NCBI RefSeq assembly: GCF_039521325.1
Contig: NZ_BAAACD010000011.1
Source: Clostridium_X cadaveris
Lineage (GTDB): Bacteria > Bacillota > Clostridia > Clostridiales > Clostridiaceae
Reading direction: 5' to 3' (one strand)
Length of the DNA stretch: 64,000 bases
The stretch's first letter is position 1; every line of letters begins with the position of its first letter. Made by a program: the position numbers and the translations under genes. The notes beneath the pieces are model-generated. The model saw only the letters and a list, made by a program, of their open reading frames with translations, was not told the origin of the DNA and did not search any database. Shown piece by piece: positions 1 to 7,634 of this stretch.

Positions 1-423
1 ATAGGAATCATATTGATAAGTCATGGACATTTTGCAGAATATGCCATGAAAAGCGCAGAAATGATTGTGGGAAAGCAGGAAAATTATAAAATAATCTCAG
101 TGACAGATGATAAGGATCTAGAAAATGTTTTGTCAGAGATTAGAGATGCTTATAAAAAATTAAAAGATGAAAGAGAAGTAATTGTTTTGGCAGATATATT
201 TGGAGGTACCCCATGTAATGCTGGATCAAGAATGATATTAGATGGATGTGATATAACGGTTTATACAGGATTTAATCTTCCAGTATTATTAGAACTATTA
301 CTAAACAGGGAGCTGCCAACAGAAGAAATTAAAGATAAATTAGAGGAAGTTTATAAAAATGCCTTTATAAACATAAATGATAAACTATCATCACAAAAAA
401 CAGAGGAAGAATTAAGCTTATAA
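1..423 (+). CDS. PTS mannose/fructose/sorbose-family EIIA component (5' end cut by window edge)
   Basis: Cytoplasmic phosphocarrier that takes phosphate from HPr and passes it to EIIB. The reading frame is open to base 1 and starts with I-G-I-I-L-I-S-H-G-H. Family members begin the same way after the initiator Met, so only one or two codons are probably missing. The TTG at 13 lies inside the first beta strand and is not a credible start. The His of ISHG matches the phosphorylated His of EIIA-Man, and ADIFGGTPCNAGSR matches the conserved second active-site loop. It is followed 20 bases later by EIIB, so the four components form one operon. The substrate cannot be read from this subunit alone. 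Confidence 0.93.
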   Translation: MGIILISHGHFAEYAMKSAEMIVGKQENYKIISVTDDKDLENVLSEIRDAYKKLKDEREVIVLADIFGGTPCNAGSRMILDGCDITVYTGFNLPVLLELLLNRELPTEEIKDKLEEVYKNAFININDKLSSQKTEEELSL

Positions 424-443
424 AATTTTAGGAGGGTATAGAT

Positions 444-914
444 ATGGGAATTAAATTAGTAAGAATCGATGACAGATTAATTCATGGACAAGTTTGCTCA
501 ACTTGGATTGGCGATTATGGGGTAGAGCAGGTTTTAATAATTAATGACAAGGTAAGCAAGGATCCAGTTCAAAAATCAGTTGTAGGGCTTGCAGCACCAG
601 CAGGGGTCAGAGTTTTAGTTTTTGGGATAGATCAGTTTATAGAAGTTATAAAGAAAAATCCAATAAAGAAGGATACATTACTTTTATTTACGACATCAAC
701 AGATGTATTAAAAGCAGTGAACGGAGGATTGCATATAGACAAGGTAAACGCAGGGGGCATGAGATATAACGAAACTAGAAAGAGGCTTACAAAATCAATT
801 TCAGTAACAGCAGAGGAAGAAAAAGCATTTAAAGATCTTATGAATAAGGGTATAGAAGTCTTTATACAAATGGTACCTAAAGATGATGTCATATATATGA
901 AAGATATGATTTAA
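444..914 (+). CDS. PTS mannose/fructose/sorbose-family EIIB component
   Basis: 156-residue cytoplasmic EIIB that carries phosphate on a His and phosphorylates the sugar as it is delivered by EIIC/EIID. The N-terminus VRIDDRLIHGQV is the family signature, with His14 the expected phosphorylation site. Length is typical of stand-alone EIIB proteins. GGAGGG lies 7 bases before the ATG. EIIA is upstream and EIIC downstream with short gaps. The neighbouring tagatose-6-phosphate genes point to a galactose-type substrate, but that is inference. Confidence 0.95.
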   Translation: MGIKLVRIDDRLIHGQVCSTWIGDYGVEQVLIINDKVSKDPVQKSVVGLAAPAGVRVLVFGIDQFIEVIKKNPIKKDTLLLFTTSTDVLKAVNGGLHIDKVNAGGMRYNETRKRLTKSISVTAEEEKAFKDLMNKGIEVFIQMVPKDDVIYMKDMI

Positions 915-949
915 AGGATTAATAAGTTTTATAAAAAGGAGAGGTTATT

Positions 950-1750
950 ATGTTAATCAAAGCATTATTAGTTGCTGCTTGGGCTGGCATATGTGCATGG
1001 GACCAGTATGGACCACATTTAGGCTTTAGAAAACCATTACTTGCAGGGGTAGTAACAGGACTTATTTTAGGTGATTTAACACAAGGACTTATAATTGGAG
1101 CTACATTGGAACTTATGTGGCTTGGAGTTAATAATGTTGGTTCCTATGTACCACCAGATGTAATTTCAGGCTCAGTTGTAGGAGTAGCAATAGGTATTTT
1201 GTCAGGTGGCGGAGTAGCAACAGGAGTAGCAGTAGCAATTCCAGTTTCTTTGTTGGTACAACAATTAGATATGCTATGCAAGACTATAAGTATTTCTTTA
1301 GTTCATAAGGCTGATAAGATTGCTGAAACTGGTGATTTTGACAAAATAGATAAACTTCAATATATAGGAGCATTTTTAATCTTTTTAAGCAGAGCACTAC
1401 CAACATTCATAGCTGTATTTTTAGGGGCAAGTGTAATCGATTCGATTATGGCTGCAATACCTGCCAGCGTAATGACCGGGTTAACAGTAGCTTCAAAGGC
1501 TATTCCAGCTGTAGGTATAGCAATGCTTTTAACTATGATGCTTAAGAAAAATATGTGGATGTTCTTAATACTAGGTTTTACATTAACAACATACCTAAAT
1601 CTTCCTACATTAGCATTAGCCTTAATTGGTGCTTGTTTCGCAGGAATTTACGATTTAATAATGACTAATAAGAAGAAAGAAGGACATGCAGAACCAGCAG
1701 CGGTAGGTGCTGATTCTAATGAAAATATAGAAGGAGGCTGGGATTTATAA
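950..1750 (+). CDS. PTS mannose/fructose/sorbose-family EIIC component
   Basis: 266-residue integral membrane permease subunit, Gly/Ala/Leu-rich through most of its length. It has the family N-terminal segment with a conserved WDQYGPHLGFRKPL stretch and the LVQQLD region. With EIID it forms the transport channel for the sugar. The last 25 or so residues are hydrophilic and charged, a likely cytoplasmic tail. The stop codon shares one base with the EIID start (TAATG), consistent with translational coupling. Confidence 0.94.
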   Translation: MLIKALLVAAWAGICAWDQYGPHLGFRKPLLAGVVTGLILGDLTQGLIIGATLELMWLGVNNVGSYVPPDVISGSVVGVAIGILSGGGVATGVAVAIPVSLLVQQLDMLCKTISISLVHKADKIAETGDFDKIDKLQYIGAFLIFLSRALPTFIAVFLGASVIDSIMAAIPASVMTGLTVASKAIPAVGIAMLLTMMLKKNMWMFLILGFTLTTYLNLPTLALALIGACFAGIYDLIMTNKKKEGHAEPAAVGADSNENIEGGWDL

Positions 1751-2562
1751 TGGCTAATTTAATCGATAAAAAAGATTTGAAAAAAGTTTTCTGGAGATCT
1801 CAGTTATGTCAAATGTCACATAATTATGAGAGAATGCAAAGCTTAAGTACAGTGTATATATTAAAACCTATATTTAAAAAGCTTTATAAAAATAAGCCAA
1901 AAGAAGAAAGAGTCAATGCTATGAAAAGGCATTTAGAATACTTCAATACTCATCCAGTTTTAATGCCTTTTATTTTAGGTGTAACGTCAGCTATGGAAGA
2001 GACAACAGATGAAGACCAAAAAGAATCTGTAATTGCAATGAAGACAAGTTTGATGGGACCTTTAGCTGGAATTGGAGATAGTATGCTTAATTTTACATGG
2101 ATGCCTATAGCAGGGTCCATAGGTGCAGCTTTTGCTATAGATGGAAACATACTAGGTGCCATAATAATGTTTTTAATGATTAACTGTCTATATTTCCCTG
2201 TGAAATACTATGGAGTAATGAAAGGTTATTCCAAGGGGATGGAGATATTAGGTGATGCAGACAATGGTAAAGATATCTTTGATAGATTAGCAAACATGGC
2301 AAATGTATTAGGAGTTATAGTTGTTGGTGGATTAATTGCAACAACTGTAAAAGTAAAACTTGATGTATCAATAGCAGCAGGAGAAAAGCCTTTAATGCTT
2401 CAAGATATGCTTGATAAAGTAATGCCAAGTTTAATACCTCTAGCTCTAACTTTTCTTTGCTACTATTTATTAAAGAAATCTAATGGTAAAAATGCTGTAT
2501 GGGTAATATTTGGAGTATTAATTATAGCTGTATTATTATCAATGGCAGGAATCATAGCATAA
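1750..2562 (+). CDS. PTS mannose/fructose/sorbose-family EIID component
   Basis: 270-residue membrane subunit unique to the mannose-family PTS. The N-terminal KKDLKKVFWRSQLCQMSHNY region and the later GPLAGIGDSMLNFTW loop are family hallmarks. The C-terminus ends in hydrophobic helices. It overlaps the EIIC stop by one base and is followed by a strong hairpin before the sulfatase gene, which may lower downstream expression relative to the transporter. Confidence 0.95.
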   Translation: MANLIDKKDLKKVFWRSQLCQMSHNYERMQSLSTVYILKPIFKKLYKNKPKEERVNAMKRHLEYFNTHPVLMPFILGVTSAMEETTDEDQKESVIAMKTSLMGPLAGIGDSMLNFTWMPIAGSIGAAFAIDGNILGAIIMFLMINCLYFPVKYYGVMKGYSKGMEILGDADNGKDIFDRLANMANVLGVIVVGGLIATTVKVKLDVSIAAGEKPLMLQDMLDKVMPSLIPLALTFLCYYLLKKSNGKNAVWVIFGVLIIAVLLSMAGIIA

Positions 2563-2567
2563 GAAAA

Positions 2568-2606
2568 AGATGTGAACTTTGAATGCTTGAAGTTCACATC
2601 TAACTT
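2568..2606 (+). terminator. hairpin between EIID and sulfatase, probable attenuator
   Basis: A perfect 12-bp stem (2568-2579 with 2590-2601) and a 10-base loop are followed by AACTTTT. The T-run is short, so partial termination or mRNA-end stabilisation is as likely as full termination. No clear sigma-A promoter is visible in the 87 bases between it and the sulfatase. Confidence 0.6.
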
Positions 2607-2688
2607 TTGGTAAAAGAAGCAAGTTTATAGAGATTAAATAAATTTTTGTATTAATATATAAATTTGAGTTATTGGGAGGAGAGATTAC

Positions 2689-4167
2689 ATGAGAACAGTT
2701 GTAGTTTTAATGGATACATTAAAGAAAAATATGATGGAAGTCTATAATGAAAATACTTGGGTGAAGACTCCTAATATAACGAAATTTTCTAAAGAAGCAG
2801 CTACATTCGACAACCATTGGGTAGGCTCAGCACCATGCATGCCAGCAAGAAGAGATATACTTACTGGACGCTTAAATTTTTTAGAAAGATCATGGGGACC
2901 CATAGAACCATTTGATATAACACTTCCTAAAGTTCTATCAGAAAATAATGTGTTCAGTCATATAGTAACAGATCATCCTCATTATTTTAGACTTGGGGGA
3001 GAGGATTATGTTCAGCAATTTTCTACTTGGGATTTTTATAGAGGACAAGAAGGGGATCCATGGATATCCAAAATAGATGATCCATCTTTTATGCCTGATA
3101 ATTATTATGGAAAGCTAAGAAAACAATATCAGTGGAACAGAACTAAATGGGAGAGACAGGAAGATGAATATCCAACTCCAAAAACATTTAATGCAGCTTG
3201 TCAGTGGTTAGAGGATAACAAGGATCATGATGATTTCTTCTTAATGGTAGAGACTTTTGACCCTCATGAACCTTTTGATGTGCCAGAAGAATATATGAAA
3301 ATGTATGGCTGCACATATGAAGGTCCGTATTTTGAGACTCCTAACTATAAAGAGGTAGATGTGCCAAGTGAAGCTTTAGATTATATAAACAAAAGATATG
3401 CTGCATTGCTTACAATGACAGATAAACATTTTGGAAAGCTTATAGATAGACTAAAATCACTTAATATGTATGAAGATACATTAATAATAGTTACAACAGA
3501 TCATGGATATTTCTTAGGTGAGAGAAATTATTTTGGAAAGAATTATATGCACATGTACAATGAACTTTCTCATATTCCTTTAATGGTACGTTTCCCTAAA
3601 GGAGAAATGGCAGGAAAAAGAATTGATGTACTTACTCAAAATATAGATATTATGCCTACAGTTTTAGACTATTCAGGTATGGAAATTCCAAAAGATGTAC
3701 AAGGGATGTCATGGAAGCCAATAGCAGAAGAAAGAGCATTTAAAAGGGAATATGCACTATATGGTTATCACGGAATAGCTATGAATGTAACTGATGGTAA
3801 GTACACATATTTCAGAGCGCCAAACAAAGAAAATAAACCATGCTTTGAATACACATGCATACCAACAACAATTAGAAAGTATTTAGGAAAGGGAAGAGAA
3901 AATGAAATAGAAGTTGGCAGATTCTTAAAGAGGACTGATTATCCTGTATATAAGATACCAATAGAGAATCCTTCAATACTTGACAATGTTGATGATGCTT
4001 TAAAATATACAGCTGAAAGTAAGCTTTTTAATATAATTGAAGACTATGAGCAAGTCAATCCCATAAAGGATGATGATTTAGAAAGACAATATATAGAACT
4101 TTTAAAGAGAGGCTTAGAGGAGATGGATGCTCCAAAAGATCAGTTTGAAAGACTAAATTTGAAATAA
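2689..4167 (+). CDS. sulfatase, Cys-type, cytoplasmic
   Basis: 492-residue member of the alkaline-phosphatase-like sulfatase family, which hydrolyses sulfate esters. The maturation motif Cys50-Met-Pro-Ala-Arg54 (CxPxR) is present, so the active form needs Cys50 converted to formylglycine. In anaerobes this is done by the radical-SAM enzyme anSME, which is not in this window. Other visible active-site elements are Asp9 near the N-terminus, D191-P-H193 and D271-H272 (TTDHG). No signal peptide is seen, so the enzyme should act inside the cell, on a sugar brought in by the adjacent PTS. GGGAGGAG lies before the ATG. It starts a close-packed set with lacA, lacB, aldolase and lacC. Confidence 0.92.
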   Translation: MRTVVVLMDTLKKNMMEVYNENTWVKTPNITKFSKEAATFDNHWVGSAPCMPARRDILTGRLNFLERSWGPIEPFDITLPKVLSENNVFSHIVTDHPHYFRLGGEDYVQQFSTWDFYRGQEGDPWISKIDDPSFMPDNYYGKLRKQYQWNRTKWERQEDEYPTPKTFNAACQWLEDNKDHDDFFLMVETFDPHEPFDVPEEYMKMYGCTYEGPYFETPNYKEVDVPSEALDYINKRYAALLTMTDKHFGKLIDRLKSLNMYEDTLIIVTTDHGYFLGERNYFGKNYMHMYNELSHIPLMVRFPKGEMAGKRIDVLTQNIDIMPTVLDYSGMEIPKDVQGMSWKPIAEERAFKREYALYGYHGIAMNVTDGKYTYFRAPNKENKPCFEYTCIPTTIRKYLGKGRENEIEVGRFLKRTDYPVYKIPIENPSILDNVDDALKYTAESKLFNIIEDYEQVNPIKDDDLERQYIELLKRGLEEMDAPKDQFERLNLK

Positions 4168-4181
4168 TAGGAGGATTTTCG

Positions 4182-4610
4182 ATGAAGGTAATAATTGCAT
4201 CAGATAGCAAAAGCGTAGAGTTTAAGAATGGAATAAAGGAAGATTTAATTAAAAAAGGTTATGAAGTCATAGATAAAACTGAAGGAAAAGATGTGGATTT
4301 TTATGATGCATCAAATTTAGTATGCCATTCAATTCTTAATAATGAAGGCGCTAGAGGAATTGTAATAGATGAGTATGGTACAGGTTCTTTTAATATATGT
4401 GCAAAGCATAAATATATAGTTTGTGCTCAAGTGGCAGATGAACACTCAGCTAAAATGACTAGAGATCATAATAATACTTCGATTATAGCAATGGGGTCTA
4501 AGGTTACAAGTTTAGAGATTGGAAAGAGAATTGCAGAAAAATTTGTTTCATCTGAGTATTCAGGCGGAAGACATCAAATAAGAGTAGATATGTTAAACAA
4601 AATGGCATAG
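4182..4610 (+). CDS. lacA: galactose-6-phosphate isomerase subunit LacA
   Basis: 142-residue RpiB/LacAB-family protein. With LacB it converts galactose-6-phosphate to tagatose-6-phosphate. Length and the C-terminal GGRHQIRVDMLNKM signature match LacA rather than RpiB. The Cys of the RpiB-type active site is absent here (IVIDEYGTGSF), as expected for the A subunit, which works as a complex with LacB. It lies 14 bases after the sulfatase and 12 bases before lacB, each with a GGAGG-type ribosome site. Confidence 0.92.
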   Translation: MKVIIASDSKSVEFKNGIKEDLIKKGYEVIDKTEGKDVDFYDASNLVCHSILNNEGARGIVIDEYGTGSFNICAKHKYIVCAQVADEHSAKMTRDHNNTSIIAMGSKVTSLEIGKRIAEKFVSSEYSGGRHQIRVDMLNKMA

Positions 4611-4622
4611 GAGGAAAGTAAG

Positions 4623-5138
4623 ATGATAATATCAGTTGGATGTGACCATATAGTTACAAATGTAAAAAATAGCGTTGTAGATTATTTAAAGTCAAAGGGA
4701 CATGAAGTAATAGACAATGGAACTTATGACAATGTAAGAACTCACTATCCTATATACGGTAAAGCTGCTGCAGAAAAAGTGGTTAATGGAGAAGCTGACC
4801 TTGGAATAATAATTTGTGGTACAGGAGTGGGCATAACAAATTCAGCAGCAAAAATTAAGGGTGCAAGAGTGGCACTAGTAAGAGATGTTGAAACAGCAAG
4901 ATACTCAAAAGAAGAACTTAATATAAATATCCTTGGATTTGGTGGCAGAATCACAGGTATAGGACTTATGGAAAATATTATTGATGTATTTTTAGAAACA
5001 GAATACAAACCAACAGAGGAAAATAAAAGATTGATTGAAAAAATTGATAATATGATTGAAAAAGATTATGCAAATGGTGATGAACACTTCTTTGATGAGT
5101 TTAACGAGAAATGGGAAAGAGGAGAATATCACGACTAG
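4623..5138 (+). CDS. lacB: galactose-6-phosphate isomerase subunit LacB
   Basis: 171 residues, the usual LacB length, opening MIISVGCDHIVTNVK. It carries the RpiB-family catalytic loop IIICGTGVGITNSAAK with its Cys, complementing LacA, which lacks it. It is the catalytic partner for isomerising galactose-6-phosphate to tagatose-6-phosphate. Its position between lacA and the tagatose-bisphosphate aldolase supports the pathway assignment. Confidence 0.93.
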   Translation: MIISVGCDHIVTNVKNSVVDYLKSKGHEVIDNGTYDNVRTHYPIYGKAAAEKVVNGEADLGIIICGTGVGITNSAAKIKGARVALVRDVETARYSKEELNINILGFGGRITGIGLMENIIDVFLETEYKPTEENKRLIEKIDNMIEKDYANGDEHFFDEFNEKWERGEYHD

Positions 5139-5157
5139 AATTCAAGGAGGGGTTAAG

Positions 5158-6012
5158 ATGAAGATATTATCGACAAGACAAATGCTTTTAAATGCACAAA
5201 AGGATGGATATGCAGTACCTGCATTTAACATACACAATTTAGAAACGTTTCAAGTGGTTGTAGATACAGCTAAAGAAATGAGATCACCAGTAATAATAGC
5301 AGGAACACCTTCAACTATAGAATATGCAGGTGGAGAATATATAAATGCTATGGCAGAGGTTGCTGCTAATAAATATGATATTCCAATAGCTATACATTTA
5401 GATCACTTTGAAGATGTAGAAGCTATAAAGAAAAATATAGATATAGGTTTTAGATCTTGCATGATAGATGGATCTAAACTAGAGTTTGAAAAGAATATAG
5501 ATATTGTAAAATCTGTAGTAGAGTATGCACATAAGTTTGATGCTACAGTAGAAGCAGAGCTTGGCAAATTAGGAGGACAGGAAGATGACTTGGTGGTAGA
5601 TGAAAAAGATGCTATGTACACCAATCCTAATGATGCTGCAGAGTTTATAAGAAGAACAGGAATAGATTCTTTGGCAGTGGCTATAGGAACTGCCCACGGT
5701 CTTTACAAAGGTGAGCCTAAACTTGACTTTGAAAGACTTAAGGAAATAAGAGAAAAAGTTGATATTCCATTAGTATTGCATGGAGCTTCAGATGTACCTG
5801 ACGATTTAGTTATGAAAGCAATATCTCTTGGAATATGCAAAGTGAATGTGGCTACAGATTTAAAAATACCTTTTTCAGATGCATTGAAAGAATACTTTAA
5901 TGAGCATCCAGATGCAAATGACCCAAGAAAATATATGACTCCAGGTAAGGAAGCTATGAGGGAAATAGTTAAGCATAAAATTTCAGTTTGCGGTAGTGCA
6001 AATAGATATTAA
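5158..6012 (+). CDS. gatY: class II tagatose-1,6-bisphosphate aldolase (GatY/KbaY type)
   Basis: 284 residues when started at the ATG at 5158, which has AAGGAGGGG at the right distance. An upstream in-frame ATG inside lacB lacks a ribosome site. The enzyme is zinc-dependent and cleaves tagatose-1,6-bisphosphate to DHAP and glyceraldehyde-3-phosphate. Asp82, His83, His180 and His208 fall at the same numbers as the catalytic Asp and zinc ligands known for GatY/KbaY. The C-terminal KYMTPGKEAMREIV and CGSANRY are typical. It replaces the class I LacD normally paired with LacA, LacB and LacC. Fructose-bisphosphate aldolase is the alternative, but context favours tagatose. Confidence 0.9.
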   Translation: MKILSTRQMLLNAQKDGYAVPAFNIHNLETFQVVVDTAKEMRSPVIIAGTPSTIEYAGGEYINAMAEVAANKYDIPIAIHLDHFEDVEAIKKNIDIGFRSCMIDGSKLEFEKNIDIVKSVVEYAHKFDATVEAELGKLGGQEDDLVVDEKDAMYTNPNDAAEFIRRTGIDSLAVAIGTAHGLYKGEPKLDFERLKEIREKVDIPLVLHGASDVPDDLVMKAISLGICKVNVATDLKIPFSDALKEYFNEHPDANDPRKYMTPGKEAMREIVKHKISVCGSANRY

Positions 6013-6027
6013 AATTAAGGTAAGAGA

Positions 6028-6954
6028 ATGATATTAGTAATAAATCTTAATGCATCTGTAGATAAAAGGTATGAAATGAAAGAACTTATAAAGGGCAGTG
6101 TTATGAGAACTTTTAAAGTCGAAAATACGCCTGGAGGCAAGGGTGTGCACGTTGCGAATGTGTCTACAATTTTGGGGGAACAGTGCATTGCAACAGGATT
6201 CTTAGGGGGTAAAACTGGGGAGTTTATAGAGGAAAAGCTGGCAGAATATAAAATAAAAAATGACTTTGTAAAGATAAAAGGTGAAACAAGAGAATGTTTA
6301 GCCATTATTACAGAGGATTTGGTGCAAACCGAAATACTAGAGCCAGGACCTGAAGTTTCAATAGAAGAGCAGATGGAGTTTATAGAAAAGTATAAAGAAC
6401 TACTTGAAAATAGTGATATCATAGTAGCATCTGGCAGTATCCCAAGAAATGTTCCAAAAGATTTTTATAGAGATCTTATTGTTATAGCAAAGAATAAAGG
6501 AAAGAAGTTTTTGCTTGATACAAGCGGTGAACTTTTAAGTAATGGAATAAATGCAAAGCCATTTTTTATAAAGCCAAATAGAGATGAAATAGAAGCTTTG
6601 ACAGGAAGAAAAATAGAAAGTGATGAGGATGCTGTAGAGGAAATAAAGAGATTTCAAGAAAATGGGATAGAACTTGTAGTGATTTCCCTTGGCAGCAATG
6701 GGTCCATAGCTGGCTACAAAGATGAGTTTTACAAGGTAACAGTTCCAAAAGTTCGTGCTGTAAATCCTGTAGGCTCTGGAGATTCCTATGTGGCAGGAAT
6801 TGCTGTATCCTTAGAGAGAGGGTATTCTATAGAAGATATGTTAAAGTATGCTTCAGCTTGTGGAACGGCTAACGCTATTGAAGAAGAGACAGGCTCTGTA
6901 AAAGAAAGCATAGTAAATGAATTGTTAGAAAAAATAAAAGTAGAAAAATTATAA
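6028..6954 (+). CDS. lacC: tagatose-6-phosphate kinase / 1-phosphofructokinase family (LacC)
   Basis: 308-residue PfkB-family sugar kinase. The sugar-binding NTPGGKGVHVANV and the C-terminal catalytic NPVGSGDSYVAG motif are clear. The usual GAGD is GSGD here, a mild variant that keeps the base Asp. In this operon it should phosphorylate tagatose-6-phosphate to the bisphosphate for the aldolase just upstream. 1-phosphofructokinase (FruK) is the closest alternative by sequence. A modest AAGGTAAG ribosome site precedes the ATG. It is the last gene before a terminator. Confidence 0.85.
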   Translation: MILVINLNASVDKRYEMKELIKGSVMRTFKVENTPGGKGVHVANVSTILGEQCIATGFLGGKTGEFIEEKLAEYKIKNDFVKIKGETRECLAIITEDLVQTEILEPGPEVSIEEQMEFIEKYKELLENSDIIVASGSIPRNVPKDFYRDLIVIAKNKGKKFLLDTSGELLSNGINAKPFFIKPNRDEIEALTGRKIESDEDAVEEIKRFQENGIELVVISLGSNGSIAGYKDEFYKVTVPKVRAVNPVGSGDSYVAGIAVSLERGYSIEDMLKYASACGTANAIEEETGSVKESIVNELLEKIKVEKL

Positions 6955-6973
6955 GATAAGCATAAATTTTTAG

Positions 6974-7003
6974 GGTATCGGCAAAGTCCGATACCTTTTC
7001 TAT
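6974..7003 (+). terminator. rho-independent terminator of the PTS-sulfatase-lac operon
   Basis: The 8-bp GC-containing stem GGTATCGG/CCGATACC has a 6-base loop and is followed by TTTTC and more T-rich sequence. It sits 19 bases after the lacC stop. Confidence 0.88.
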
Positions 7004-7157
7004 TCTTTGACCTAAAACAAGAAAGCCTAAAAGTATAAAAAGGTGAGTTAAAGCTTTTTATCTTATGATAGTAGCTATAGAACTTCATTGAAGTTAAGAA
7101 TTCATTTTATACAGAAATATGGTAAAATAAAATTATAAAACTTTTGGGGGAATAAGG

Positions 7158-7535
7158 ATGAAAGATTGTTTATTTTGTAATTACGATAAAGAAGAATATA
7201 TAGCAGAAAATGAGATGGGCTTTGCCATTTTTGATAACTTTCCAGTGAATGAAGGACATGCTCTTATAATTCCGAAGAGACATTTTCAAAACTTTTTTGA
7301 TGCTACTGAGGAAGAGATAAAAGGGCTTTATTCTCTGCTTCATGAGGTGAAGGAAATAGTAGATGAGAAATATAGTCCAACAGGATATAACGTAGGGGTA
7401 AACGTAGGATATGATGGTGGACAAACCATAATGCATCTACATATTCATCTTATTCCAAGATACAAAGGGGATGTAGAAAATCCCAGGGGAGGAATAAGAA
7501 AGTTTAAGAAAGAGTTGGTGCCTTATAATGGGTAG
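7158..7535 (+). CDS. HIT (histidine triad) family protein
   Basis: 125 residues with the histidine triad HLHIHLIPR near the C-terminus and an N-terminal CLFC motif that may bind zinc. HIT proteins are nucleotide phosphoramidases/hydrolases acting on AMP-linked substrates; the physiological substrate here is unknown. A strong GGGGG ribosome site precedes the ATG. It is a single gene ending at a terminator shared with the convergent permease gene. Confidence 0.92.
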   Translation: MKDCLFCNYDKEEYIAENEMGFAIFDNFPVNEGHALIIPKRHFQNFFDATEEEIKGLYSLLHEVKEIVDEKYSPTGYNVGVNVGYDGGQTIMHLHIHLIPRYKGDVENPRGGIRKFKKELVPYNG

Positions 7536-7581
7536 ATAATTCTTAGATAAAGATTAAATCAAATAAAAGCATATGAAATTA

Positions 7582-7634
7582 TAAAAAGAGACAATCCCTA
7601 ATTTCTACAGAAACAGGGATTGTCTCTTCTTTTA
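7582..7634. terminator. bidirectional terminator between HIT gene and permease
   Basis: A perfect 14-bp stem (7586-7599 with 7615-7628) has T-rich flanks on both strands, serving the convergent genes on either side. Confidence 0.88.

Noticed and set aside
5056..5157. Aldolase start at 5056 inside lacB
   Set aside because: No ribosome site, and the ATG at 5158 gives residue numbers matching GatY/KbaY.
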